From Branchiostoma floridae (lineage: Eukaryota; Chordata; Leptocardii; Amphioxiformes; Branchiostomatidae), in the NCBI RefSeq assembly GCF_000003815.2, contig NC_049981.1:33024793-33069170 (forward strand): DNA of 44,378 nucleotides, in the 5' to 3' direction. The position numbers and the translations under genes were made by a program. A model generated the notes under the pieces. That model was not told where the DNA came from. It saw nothing but the letters and a program-made list of their open reading frames with translations, and searched no databases. Shown here in pieces: positions 1-10,925 of the stretch; position 1 is the first letter of the stretch, and every line of letters starts with the position of its first letter.

Positions 1-42
1 CCCACACGCACTCATCTTAAGAGGGTCCTCTCGCCACGGTGT

Positions 43-152
43 GAGACGTCGAGAACTAGGTGATCATGATGGACTGACAGTCATCGAAAATTTGGAGGTC
101 TGTTTGCTTACCTGTCAAAACTAGTCACTGTGTGATGAAAAATTCTATTAAC
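43..152. repeat. Right arm of a palindromic MITE (window-end family)
   Basis: Positions about 60-152 are a near-perfect inverted copy of 44222-44319 at the other end of the window. Positions 43-65 are identical, in direct orientation, to the last 23 bases of the window. The arm ends about 25 bases before the splice acceptor of the FReD exon at 178. The same family is seen complete at 25571-26763, recognised by the shared CAGTGACT terminus and the TATTTTCGATG motif. No coding capacity is seen. Confidence 0.75.
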
Positions 153-177
153 CCTTGTTTGCTGTATTTTTGTACAG

Positions 178-394
178 GAGGCGGGTGGACTGTGATCCAG
201 CGGCGGCAGGACGGGTCGGTTCCCTTCAACCGGACCTGGGAGGATTACAAACTGGGCTTTGGGAACAAGAACGGGGAGTACTGGCTAGGGAACGAGAACA
301 TAAACCTCCTGACCAAACGGAAAAGCTACAAATTAAGAGTCGTCCTCGAGGACTGGACTGGCGCCACGAGGTTTGCAGAATACAGCACGTTTAG
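178..394 (+). CDS. FReD exon B (central fibrinogen-related domain)
   Basis: The exon opens after TTTTTGTACAG and closes before GTGAGA, entering in phase 1 and leaving in phase 2 (217 bases, about 72 residues). The translation carries the FReD signature GGGWTVIQRRQDGSV, then FNRTWEDYKLGFG and NGEYWLGNENINLLT, the conserved core of fibrinogen C-terminal domains. The ATG codons just upstream of the acceptor lie in intron sequence and are not believed to be starts. The domain folds outside the cell and in family members forms part of a sugar- or acetyl-binding lectin. Phase 1 at entry matches the exon ending at 43932. Confidence 0.9.
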
Positions 395-494
395 GTGAGA
401 AAATGGAAATGTCATCATTATTTGCATATTCAAGAAGGGAGTGCGTAATACCTTCATGACAAAAGATTGAAAAAATTCAATTTCATGCACCGCA

Positions 495-915
<421 letters not shown>

Positions 916-986
916 GTAATGGCAATAGTGTTTAAGTGTTTTACCACTGCTGCACATCATCCCAACCTTACATGAACATAATTTAG

Positions 987-1320
987 GCTGTCCAATGAGG
1001 CGCGCGGATACGCCCTGCACCTGCCCAGCTCGGGCTATACTGGGGATGCCGGAGACGCCATACGTTACAACGACGGGCAGCGGTTCTCCACTGTGGACAG
1101 GGACAATGATGATCACGACTACGACTACTTTTACGGCAGCAGTTGTTCTCAGCAGTACGGACAGGGCGGCTGGTGGTTTCGCCGGTGCACCTCCTACCTC
1201 AACGGTCGCTACCTGGGCAACTGTGGGAGCTCCTGTCAGTGGAGGCAAGGTGTGATGTGGAACGACTGGAGAGGCAATAGTTACTCCCTGAAGTCTGTGA
1301 CCATGAAAATTAGACCATGA
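987..1320 (+). CDS. FReD exon C, C-terminal part with stop
   Basis: Acceptor ATTTAG at 981-986. The first base completes the AG left by exon B to give Arg. The exon encodes LSNEARGYALHL, then FSTVDRDND with the Asp-rich calcium-binding loop of FReDs, then CSQQYGQGGWWF, an NGRY motif and a C-terminal MKIRP before TGA at 1318-1320. Between the calcium motif and the Cys there is an Asp/Tyr-rich stretch, and a Cys pair (NCGSSC) follows the NGRY motif. The canonical Cys-Ala of the ligand pocket reads Cys-Ser. The exon is closely related to the minus-strand exon at 8410-8770. Confidence 0.92.
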
Positions 1321-1997
1321 TCATGCATTCATCATATATCCAAATCTGATCATGAAATAACAAAATTCCTTACAAATTGTTCTTTAAAACATCACGTTGT
1401 TTTTTGATTGATAAAAAAATCACAATTATTCACTATTTGAATGAATTCATTATTTGTCAGAAACTTTACGGGCATAAATAACGCGTCGGTAGTGCTGAAT
1501 AGTTGCTCCCTAGGTGCACATTCTTTACGGCAGCAGATAGTTAGAGTTAAATAAAAATAGCAAACAATGTAAAAGTCATAGTCTATATACATATATTAGG
1601 TTCGTAGTTTGCTACGATAGAGAACCAAGGACTGGGATATTTAGTGGCTTACGTACCTGACAGTAATGTTCTTTAGAATTAAAAAAAACATTCTAGCACT
1701 ATCCATCAGTTATAAATCGTAGATATAGCATGTCAATATGATAGCCACATTCATATCATCATAATAATGAACGCCCAAAGAACTGTAAAGGTAATTGCAC
1801 TTAGACGTATATACATAGATAAAGATATAGATACGTTAAGATAAATAGATATAGTTATCACGGTAGGAAAATCACATGTTTTTCTGTATAACAATTGTTC
1901 TATCTATTTATCTCTGCCTTTCTTGTGTGGATCTTAAATTATTATTCTTACATGTGCTCCCCATTCTCAATTTTTAAAGGCACTTGTAAATCGATTA
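1321..1997. other. AT-rich 3' flank, no gene seen
   Basis: Low-complexity AT-rich sequence with several GATA/TAGATA stretches near 1800-1860. No conserved exon, splice pair or known repeat is recognised. It likely contains the 3' UTR of the left FReD gene. Confidence 0.5.
1550..1555 (+). promoter_or_regulatory. Possible poly(A) signal of the left FReD gene
   Basis: AATAAA about 230 bases after the FReD stop codon, on the same strand. It is the first clear hexamer downstream. There is no cleavage-site evidence. Confidence 0.35.
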
Positions 1998-2097
1998 NNN
2001 NNNNNNNNNNNNNNNNNNNNNNNNNNNNNNNNNNNNNNNNNNNNNNNNNNNNNNNNNNNNNNNNNNNNNNNNNNNNNNNNNNNNNNNNNNNNNNNNN
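1998..2097. other. Assembly gap (100 N)
   Basis: Exactly 100 N, a conventional size for a gap of unknown length. The right edge runs straight into a minisatellite, which is probably what broke the assembly. Confidence 0.98.
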
Positions 2098-2570
2098 CTC
2101 TAAGGGTTGCGCATGTATGAAATGCTCTAAAGGATTGGGGTATACATGTAATACTCTTAAGGGTTGGGGTATACATGTAATGCTGTAAAGGGTTGGGCAT
2201 ACATGTAATGCTGTAATACATGTAAAGGGCTGGGACATGAATGTAATGCTCTAAAGAGTTGGGCATACATGTAATGCTGTAAAGGGTTGGGCATACATGT
2301 AATGCTGTAAAGGGTTGGGCATACATGTAATGCTGTAATACATGTAAAGGGCTGGGACATGAATGTAATGCTCTAAAGAGTTGGGCATACATGTAATGCT
2401 CTAAAAGGTTGGGGTATACATGTAATGCTCTAAAAGGTTGGGCATACATGTAATGCTCTAAAGAGTTAGGCATACATGTAATGCTCTAAAGAGTTGGGGA
2501 ATTCATGTAATGCTCTAAAGGGTTGGGGCATTCATGTAATGCTCTAAAGGGTTGGGCATACATGTGATGC
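2098..2570. repeat. 28-bp minisatellite, about 16-17 units
   Basis: Tandem units of about 28 bases built on GGGTTGGGCATACATGTAAT followed by GCTCTAAA. Variants have GGGG, ATTCATG or a shortened half unit (AATACATGTAAAGGGCTGGG). There are no spacers of unrelated sequence. The array abuts the gap at 2097, so its true length is unknown. Open frames across it are artefacts. Confidence 0.95.
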
Positions 2571-3130
2571 TGAAGCGTGTTTATACAAAAATCAATTGAG
2601 AATGAAACGACTGAAAATCAACATTCGGCGTGTTTTTTTTACCCGAAATGCAACCACGAGTGAATATGATAATCATCATAGTCTTAACGCATCGTTGTTG
2701 GGTTCTACATACGCCACTACTGACCCTTCTTCGGACAAAGCAATCGTCAACAAAGATACCTCACATCTACTCATACTGTGATGGTGTAGACAGCACACCA
2801 GAGCATCGCGCGGGAGGGGGGGGGGTGGCAAAGTTGCTACAAGACATTCACATCATCATCATCGGCCGACGTGCTTACACACGACGGGGTTATACCGCCC
2901 CTTACGGGGTGATATACCATTTCGAATTTCACACACGAATAGAAAAATGTTGAACTTTTGCAGCTCTAGAGGGATTAGTCTCGTGCAATCTGTTGATAAC
3001 ATCGCAATCCTACAACGAATTTTACGTTGAAACATTTTCACGCATCAGTGATTTTGAGGTAAACACACAACTCTGTCCCGCTCAAAGTTGGAAACGAGTC
3101 ACCCAGCCCCCAGGCTGTAACAATCCGCGC

Positions 3131-5053
3131 ACACTGCCTCTCTAAAACCGGTCCGCCCTGAACCCAGGCGGTGTCATCATATCATCATAGGTCAGGGGTT
3201 ACACTGCAGTGTATTTTAACGGTAAATGATGCCCCGTTTCTCTGTTTTGTGATTTGTTCGTTACATGTTGCTTCTCAAAGCGTCCCACAGAACACAGAAC
3301 TAATACTAATAGTGACACTAAACATCTGTAGGATGGGCCCTAGAGTGAGGTGCCTTCTAAAGCTATTGTGTAGTTAGGTAAAAGTCCCTGCTAAAGCTAT
3401 TGTGTAGTTAGGTAAAAGTATCTGCTAATTATAATAAAAGTTATTGTGTAGGTAGGTAAAAGTACCTGCTAAAGCTATTGTGTAGTTAGGCTGCCTCGCT
3501 AGCGACTCTTTCGAGCATGGCAGCCCGCAATCATCGGCCCCATTCGCCAAACTTCGGTTCGTGCTGTAGTCTGCTGGACATGTGTTGACGATATCGAATG
3601 TTGTCTAAATTATATAGAGTATATCTATTACTATATCTAGATATATGTATATCTAAAAGGGTTTCGACACTTGCGCCGATTAAGGTCAACAGCGCCATTT
3701 ATAATTGAGATGAACTCCGAAAACTATGTGCGAATTTTATATTTCTCTTACATTCCTTACTCGCACTGGCTCCGGTAGCCACACTATGCTAAACGATGGA
3801 AAAAGAATATGTGCTTGCTTTAACCGGGTACTATAGTTTGATTTTGGGTCTTATTCTGTCAACAATTACTGGGGTCATTGGAGACAGCAAGAGGTCGTGT
3901 TTTGTCTGTTACAGACGGAGTCAAAGCGCTGTAAGAGCATCTCGTTTATTACTGTGTAGTAAAGGCCATTGGATTTTGTTTATGACACTCGGAACAAAAT
4001 GTCAGCACTTTTCAAATGTCAAAAAAAGTGAACATCGAAAGGAAGATGCGCACGACTGGGTTGTTAACCTGTGCAGTCCCTGAGCGGAGCTGACGTGTTG
4101 GTCCCCATTAACGTTCAGAACACCGGCATCAGTCCTAACTGTTGTAATGTAAACATGAACACCGTTGTTCAAGGCTTGTGAAAACTGGTGATACCACGTG
4201 GTGCAACTATTCAAACCAACACTACCTTTGTGTGTTAAAACAAGAATAAAATTAGAATGGCTTGAACTGAGTTCATCAGTAGCAAATATGAACACTCCGA
4301 TTGTACACAACGTTGTTTCTGTACCACGCTTGTCTGTAGTTCATGATCAGTATCAGGACTATTAGAAACATTCAGAAAGCTGCATAAATCCTACTTCATG
4401 TGAGGCGTCCCCTTCAACTTAGCAGCCACGAGTACTTGCAGCCATGCACATGTTGATTAGGAGTTCCCCGGAGGCCGTCGGCACGTACACGACAGACTAC
4501 TCCAAAAAGAAGCAGGTCAATATTTCACATCTTATAGTAAAATCGTCATTTTAAAATCCAGATCTCTTACTATGCGCGGTTTAACTTTTCATAAATGTTA
4601 TGCTGGTTTGTTCTTTCAAATGATAAAGATGGAAAAGGCAAAATCGATCTAGACACGGTTACTTCATGACTCCAATTCTTATTATTTCAACATCAGTAAC
4701 ATTCCGACCCATAGTTTTGGCAGACACTTTTACCAAAATATATAATAGCTTTGCCGAACTACAGAATAGCGTTGGCAGGCCCGTTTACTTAACTACACAA
4801 TAACTTTGCCTAACTACACAATACCATAGTTTTAGTAGCCACCTCAGTTTAGGGCCCATTTCTACAGATTTGTTCACATCAGTATGAATCATGTGTTCAG
4901 TGGAACAATTTCGCTTGGAAGCAACACATTATGAAATCGAGCAACTGGTATCATTTACTGTTATAAGACAGTTCATTTATCTACGGTAACGTCTGACCTA
5001 CAAGCTTACCACCTGAGTTCAGGGCGGACCGATTTTAGAGAGGCAGTGTACAC
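3131..5053. mobile_element. Foldback element with long inverted arms (~1.9 kb)
   Basis: The left arm (about 3131-3480) and right arm (about 4740-5053) are inverted copies. Shared landmarks are CTCTAAAACCGGTCCGCCCT at the tips, GTAAATGATRCC, GTTGCTTC, GGGCCCTA and the motif TTGTGTAGTTAGG, which is tandemly repeated in the left arm. The centre (3500-4740) has no recognised protein. Its parts 3797-3990 and 4160-4340 recur in direct orientation at 35668-35990 and 37660-37840. Sequence just outside the left tip (3050-3130) recurs inverted at 39430-39530, so the full family unit is larger than the arms marked here. Confidence 0.7.
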
Positions 5054-5156
5054 GGGGCAGTTATACTGGTTATATAGATACAGATACAGATTGCCAAAGA
5101 CTACTGTCTCGCTGGTTCCCATGGCGACCTGCTAGAACTTCCGCGACCGGAGCCTC

Positions 5157-5790
5157 CTTAACTCAGACCGGGCTTTTGGGTGAATCTGGGACCGAAGGGC
5201 TTTTGAGGCCCATCTAACTCCTGTAACTCTTAAACGACTTATTATATGGTCACCAACTTTAGAATTTTGTCGCCATAATATCCGAAGATTCTGTAAACTT
5301 TGAGGTAATTGCGACGTAATATAACGTAATTATGACGTCCTCAATTTTACTTTATTGGCTGGAAATATGAAAAAAGGTATTCCCAGAAAACATCAAGATA
5401 TCCTCCAAAAATGTAAGTGTAGATAACGGGATGATAATGTTTGTAACGAGTTGTGTTGCCAATAGCAACATAATTTACGTCAAAATGTCGTCATGCATAT
5501 CTAAAATACCAGTTGGGCTCAGCCTTCATATATCCGGATATCCACCATATTGAATTTTCAAACCTTTTTTTACCAAATGAATGCAAAAGACAATGAAAAT
5601 AGACTAAAAATGTTCAGTTTAACGTTGTTTTTTGCATTAAAAAATAACAGGTAGTTACGAATTTGAAAATAAGCTATTTATTCCTGATCTGGTCATATGG
5701 TCCTCCATCTTGGATTTGGACCAATTACGTCATCATATTAGCATAATTTAGTCATATTTCATTATGAAATTAGCGATTTTCTTCATTCGA
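5157..5790 (-). mobile_element. Truncated inverted copy of the TTAA-flanked element
   Basis: It starts TTAACTCAGACCGGGCTTTT and follows, base for base with drift, the reverse complement of the right part of the element at 32095-33563. Shared pieces include CTTTTGAGGCCC, the GACGT-rich stretch and GTTGCCAATAGCAACAT. The other end is not found, so this is a truncated remnant. Confidence 0.65.
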
Positions 5791-5949
5791 CGTTATGCGA
5801 TATGAAAGTTGGCGCAGGTCTCAAAGCCCCCACTTCCTTCTCCATCCTCTCGTCTACTGGCACACTAAGTCCCACAGGGTCAAGAACTGCATGCCACGTG
5901 TAAGACGTCTCCAGCAGATGCAGGTTTGTTGTTTGGAGTTTCCGTCTCC

Positions 5950-6182
5950 TAGGAGGACTTCCGACCAAGGATCCAAGGGTCCAAAGATCCTACCCCTGAC
6001 TCGTGTATAGCGGGTGCGTCATGAACGAGCATGCCCCTAAGGCCTGCCACTGCCAATAACCGCAGCTTAGTACACGGTTACACCTTAGTTAAGTGTCTTT
6101 CCCAACGAACACAAGATCGGTGACACGGCAAGATTCAAACCCGGAGCCCAACGCGCTGCCAGTTTCGCCACGCGATCTCACT
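5950..6182 (-). mobile_element. tRNA-derived SINE (minus strand)
   Basis: On the minus strand a tRNA-like head shows an A box (TGGCGAAACTGG, complement of 6159-6170) and a B box (GGGTTTGAATCT, complement of 6131-6142). A body follows with TTGGGAAAGACACTTAACT, a type of motif met in invertebrate tRNA-SINEs. No intact cloverleaf is expected from the diverged stems, so this is not called as a tRNA gene. The tail end near 5950 is uncertain. Confidence 0.55.
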
Positions 6183-6334
6183 GTTGTGGTAGGTTACCGG
6201 TATGATATATATAACAAACTTTTAAAAGAAGACATTCGTTAAACTTTAACAAGTATCTTTTTTCCGAAAGATTGGGTATGATGGTTAAGACAGAAGCTAC
6301 ATAACAAAAGGAGGAGTGAATCTGAAAATAACAA

Positions 6335-6442
6335 TTGAAGATCCACCCTGATTATACCAAATTATTAATGTTTGTTTATAAGGCCATGTTGAAGATCCAC
6401 CCTGATTATACCAAATTATTAATGTTTGTTTATAAGGCCATG
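6335..6442. repeat. Two tandem 54-bp units
   Basis: Units 6335-6388 and 6389-6442 are essentially identical. Each ends with AAGGCCATG, the tip of the terminal inverted repeat of the element that begins at 6435. The duplication therefore includes the insertion boundary. Confidence 0.9.
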
Positions 6443-7327
6443 TTGATTTGATTATATGGATGACATCCTCTGGGAACTCCAAAACTGATGCGAGCGAGCG
6501 AATAAAAAAAAAGTTTGGCCAAAAAAAAAAGTTGCCTCCAGTATGAAATCAAAGTGGCCAGGAAGGCTGAACATAGGACTAAACACACATAGTATGGTAT
6601 ACCAACAGTCAGGTGTAGGGACCAGTACATCATACGGGTGCAAAACATTTTTTTTCTTTTTGGACCAATCTGAAAAAAACAGACCTGGAAAAAAATCAGA
6701 GGAACAGGTTTCGCCAATTACAAAATGGACACACTATGTCGGCAGGCATTTGGGGTCTTACCGGGGGCCAAGAAGACAACAAGAGGAAGTCAAGTAGAGT
6801 TTATAGTCAATTGTACCAAGTTTCTACAGTCAAAGGTACAGAGACAGTTAGCCTTTATTACTTGGAGATGGGATTTTTGAATGCCAGTGGGAGTCCAATA
6901 ATCCATCAAACAGATTCTTTTGTAGCAAAACTGACCAATTTCCATTCTTTTGAGTACTGCCAGTTCTCAAGTTTCCACAGACAATCATGTTCAGGTTCAG
7001 ATCCGGACCTGAAAATGATCCTCTGGACCTGGACGGGACCTGAATTTTCTGTAGTGGTACCTCCCGCTACCAACAGTAGATTTTTTCTTTCTGTCCTTTC
7101 ACATCTTATTCTTTGACTTTAGATTTATTTTGGCATTCTATGGCATTAGACTATGATTAGTTATCTGTTTTCTGATACTTTTTTTTTCAATCTACAGAAT
7201 ATTTGTGCTCATTTTACAGCTGCTTTGCACAATTTATTGTGTGGTCGAAAACTTTTTTTGTTTTTGGAAACTGCCGAAAATTGGTGCGAGCGCGGATGTC
7301 ATCCATATAATCAAATCAGCGTGGCCT
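6435..7327 (+). mobile_element. TIR element, copy 1 (893 bp, non-coding)
   Basis: Terminal inverted repeats of about 35 bases: AGGCCATGTTGATTTGATTA at the left and its inverse ending in GTGGCCT at the right. Both are followed inside by GCGAGCG. A second copy in the same orientation lies at 10926-11786, collinear throughout. No transposase frame survives, so it is a non-autonomous element. The TSD is not clear (TA possible). Confidence 0.8.
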
Positions 7328-8393
7328 AAGACAGATAAATAAGACAATTGTATGTGATAAAGCTTGACAAGAAAAATATAGATAAATAGAACTATCGCAA
7401 AAATGCATGTGTTGTTTCCTGCCTAGATAACTACATCTAGATCTTTAGCTGAAGTATCTTTTTAAATCTATGTACACGTGTACTGCCAGGTACATATATA
7501 AGGCACTATCTCAATGCTGGGTTCACATGATAGTAACTAACATGGCAACTACATGAAATAAGTTGTGTTCGTGTAACTATATTTAGATTGTTACTCGGTG
7601 ACCCCTTATTCCAATCTCTCTCATGAGAATTCCGGATGCCCCTAGGAGAGTTTGGAATTCTGATCTTCTCTAGGGATGATTTACAATTCCGATCCAGATA
7701 TAGTTGCCATGAACACAACGAGTTACAATCTCCACTAGGAGAATTCCGAACTTCCCCGGATTGCAATCTGCAAGTGACGTATATAAAGAACGGCCTATTT
7801 ATCAATGTATCTACCTGTCGAATAGTATAACCTAATACGCTTCTCATGCGTTACTACTGCAATACTAAAGCTTTCTGAATGGAGGTTATAGCACATTACT
7901 GTACTATTTTATCAGAAGAAAGGTATATTTCATTTTTACATTTGCAAGTTTTGGCGTGATTCGTTGTTTGTGTCAGGAATGTTTTCCGTGTAAATACAAC
8001 ACCCATAAAGTCAGACCACTACACCATTACAGCTGAACTGTCAACCTTCGTTACTTATAGGACATATACAGCGATGACCACGAATCTAACATATATAATG
8101 TTGTATACATATTTCTTTTACCTTGCCTGTTTTTTATTCAAATAGAGGATGAATAATGATGATGATGATTCAACTCAAATCATCTTATATCCTGCTGAAA
8201 AGAATGTGTATTTTGGATTTGGCGATCTAATTATTGAGCACAGACGATGTGTCATTAATTGATGTTTTGTTTATGACAAGTTACGCATAAAAGATGTGCT
8301 TATTTTGATTTAATTTGTAATAAATTTGTTAATCTAGAATCGATCCATAACAACTTGACGATTCAAGCATCGCTGTCTAAGGAATATTGCCAT
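7328..8393. other. AT-rich spacer, nothing recognised
   Basis: No exon, RNA gene or repeat with a partner elsewhere in the window is recognised. It separates the tail-to-tail FReD genes on the left and right. Confidence 0.45.
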
Positions 8394-8399
8394 TTTATT
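8394..8399 (-). promoter_or_regulatory. Poly(A) signal of the long receptor gene
   Basis: AATAAA on the minus strand only 10 bases after the FReD stop codon (8412-8410). The placement implies a very short 3' UTR. Confidence 0.5.
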
Positions 8400-8409
8400 T
8401 TGAATGTAT

Positions 8410-8770
8410 TCATGGCCTGATTTTCATGGTCACAGACTTCAGGGAGTAACGCCTTCCTCTCCAGCCGTGCCACATCACACCTTGCCCCCACGGACAGGAG
8501 TTCCCACAGTTGCCCAGGTAACGGCCGTTGGGGTAGGGTGGGCACCAGTTAGCAAACCACCAGCCGCCCTGTCCGTACCGCCGAGAACAACTGTCGCTGT
8601 AGTAGATGTTGTAGTCCACGTCGTTGTCGTTGAAGTAGTAGTAATCATCATTGTCCCTGTCCACAGTGGAGAACCGCTGCCCGTCGTTGTAACGCATCGC
8701 GTTCCCGGCATCCCCAGTATAGCCTAGGCTGGGCAGGTGCAGGGCGTATCCGCGCGCCTCATTGGACAGC
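8410..8770 (-). CDS. FReD exon C of the long receptor, with stop
   Basis: Acceptor ATCCAG precedes base 8770. The exon enters in phase 2, exactly as the plus-strand copy does. It shows LSNEARGYALHLP, FSTVDRDND (calcium loop), CSRRYGQGGWWF, NGRYLGNCGNSC and MKIRP before TGA at 8412-8410. Compared with 987-1320 it is nearly identical except in an Asp/Tyr/Asn-rich segment after the calcium motif, which is longer here (YYYFNDNDVDYNIYY). The matching exon B is not present in visible sequence upstream. The position of the gap at 9616-9715 suggests it is hidden there. Confidence 0.9.
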
Positions 8771-8845
8771 CTGGATGAGAACATCGTGCATTGGTATAAT
8801 GGGAGTTTCATCGTGCAGCAGCGGCTTATTTTACACCATTGCCTA

Positions 8846-8849
<4 letters not shown>

Positions 8850-8884
<35 letters not shown>

Positions 8885-9032
8885 CACACATGCACACACA
8901 CACACACACATACACACACACATGCACATACACACACACACACACATGCACATACACAAACACACTCACATGCACATACACACACACACACACATGCACA
9001 CACACACACACACACATACACACACACACACA

Positions 9033-9075
<43 letters not shown>

Positions 9076-9480
9076 ACACACACACAGACACACACACACA
9101 CACATGCACATACACACACACATGCACATACACACACACACACACATGCACATACACACGCACACACACAAACATGCGCACACATACATGCGCACGCATA
9201 CACACACACACACATAATCACACATACACTTACACACACATACACACACATGCAAACATACACACACAGACACATCTGTTTCACACCCACATATATACAC
9301 ACATACACACCTGGAAACACACACATTACACACACAAACACACGTCTGTGTCACACACACATATATACACACATACACACATAAGTACACACACACAGAG
9401 AAACAAATGCATACGTAGGGGCGCGCGCACACATACACACACACATCCATACGCATATGCGTACGCTCTCCCGGCCACAC
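8850..9480. repeat. CA microsatellite in the long gene's FReD intron
   Basis: About 630 bases of CA repeats with ATGCACATA, ATACAC and other interruptions. On the sense (minus) strand it is a TG repeat, as in the intron 495-915. Long frames of Thr-His or Cys-Val across it are artefacts. Confidence 0.96.
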
Positions 9481-9615
9481 ACATAATTGGAAAGACAGGA
9501 ACTCAGATTTTTCCATCTTTTTGCGCGGAGGCTTTACCCCCTTCCTCATTAAAAAGCAATTGATTGTGCCAAAAATATTGCTCACCCCCCCTGAAGGGCG
9601 CTCCTCTGCAAACCT

Positions 9616-9715
9616 NNNNNNNNNNNNNNNNNNNNNNNNNNNNNNNNNNNNNNNNNNNNNNNNNNNNNNNNNNNNNNNNNNNNNNNNNNNNNNNNNNNNN
9701 NNNNNNNNNNNNNNN
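9616..9715. other. Assembly gap (100 N), may hide FReD exons A and B
   Basis: Conventional gap of unknown length. It lies between the CA microsatellite and the putative linker exons, in the intron region where the first two FReD exons of the long gene should be. Confidence 0.95.
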
Positions 9716-10008
9716 GGTGTATAAGGTTGCCCTAAATTTTTAAGTATTCCCTACATCAATAATGCCAGCACCAACTTAACACCATCACAAATTAAATCTT
9801 TTGCGGACTCTGAGGCACATTTTTTTAATCATGTACGGTGTACGGTAGCCTTCTCATTAGTTTTTGGATACATAATCATTAAAACGTGCTGTGGAGTAAT
9901 GACCTTGCTGGCTGAGAACCAAAAGGGTTCGAGAGTCTGATGTGTCCCTTTCGGATTAAAAACACACGACCATGCAATAAACGTGTCAGAGGTTTTGAGG
10001 GGACTTAC

Positions 10009-10059
10009 CATCATCGCCTGGCAATGTAGGTTCCTCTTGGAATGTCCAGAGAAGCTGGG
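10009..10059 (-). CDS. Candidate 51-nt linker exon
   Basis: Acceptor TGCTGTTTCAG and donor G/GTAAGT bracket 51 bases that read openly in phase 1 to phase 1, coding QLLWTFQEEPTLPGDD. The phases fit SRCR7 upstream and FReD exon A downstream. There is no domain. It is proposed as a linker between the last SRCR and the FReD. A 51-base open stretch can occur by chance, but both splice sites are strong and the size equals that of the candidate exon at 10395. Confidence 0.45.
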
Positions 10060-10394
10060 CTGAAACAGCAATGTTGTCATATATGCAACTGATTTGCAGA
10101 TACTACTTTTTCATTGAAACACGCAAATCAATATTTATAATATCAGCGGCACTGCTGTATGTTTAGACAACAATTTAATCAAGCAAGTTTTCTTCTTGAT
10201 CCGAATATAAACAACACATTGACCTATATACATCAATACCACAAACCTTAGTCATACGGTGTCTTTGTTGCTAAACAATATTTGCATTTGCATTAACATT
10301 AACATGCAAAAGCTGTCCAACTGTCGATATTTATATAAATTTCTCTAAATAACAGTGTAAGTAAAAATTTAGTCTGAGGTATAAATAAACTTAC

Positions 10395-10445
10395 TAGTCA
10401 TTAATGTTGTCTGGACTGTTGTCTGTACTACTTCTGATTCTGGAT
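10395..10445 (-). CDS. Candidate 51-nt Thr-rich linker exon
   Basis: Acceptor CATTTTCTTTATAG and donor A/GTAAGT. It is open in phase 1 to phase 1 and codes PESEVVQTTVQTTLMT, a Thr-rich segment like the linkers between mosaic domains. It lies between SRCR7 and the missing FReD exons. Confidence is limited by the short length. Confidence 0.45.
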
Positions 10446-10683
10446 CTATAAAGAAAATGCAAGTTAGGTTGGGGTTTTCCATGTGTGCCTTGATAACACA
10501 TGTGACACTGAATTGTGTTACAGAAATGTCATTTGACTTTACAATCAGGTTGAGTGTAATACACTCTGGCTCTCCCGTTAGGTTATATATTTTTAAAATC
10601 TTTCTGAACTCAAAACAGTTTCTCTTCTACATGTTATGAGGTGTAAGCAGATGTTATAACAGTCAGTTAAATGAGCCACTCAC

Positions 10684-10722
10684 CTGGTTCGTCAACATTG
10701 CTAAAAACTACCAGTATCTGTA
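10684..10722 (-). CDS. Candidate 39-nt linker exon
   Basis: The donor G/GTGAGT is good. The acceptor is weak (GATTAG, or GGTAG further in). The reading QILVVFSNVDEP resembles the start of the exon at 10009-10059 (QLLWTFQEEP), which is the main argument that it is real. Phase 1 to phase 1. Confidence 0.3.
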
Positions 10723-10925
10723 CTAATCATTGTACCAAGTTTTACTGCTCTGTCTCAGCTCATTACATATGCGTCAAAGACATTGGCAGTCCATATGATA
10801 TAACGTTATTGGAGACCGACGCTAAATCGTCTGGACCAATTGTCACGTTAATTAAACTCCACCTCATCACCTGTGAGAAAGTACATCAAGAGTTAAGAGA
10901 AAGTCACATGACTGGCGCAGTAATA

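Noticed and set aside
1895-2473. Open frames running across the N gap
   Set aside because: They are artefacts of reading through N and of the minisatellite.
2098-2570. CRISPR-like regular repeats
   Set aside because: The units are contiguous, without unique spacers, and the genome is eukaryotic. This is a minisatellite.
6116-6182. A tRNA gene on the minus strand
   Set aside because: The boxes are present but the stems are diverged and a SINE-like body follows, so it is called a SINE.
8826-9585. Long Thr-His, Cys-Val and His-Thr frames in the CA repeat
   Set aside because: These come from dinucleotide repeats in all frames and carry no protein signal. The same holds for 499-947.
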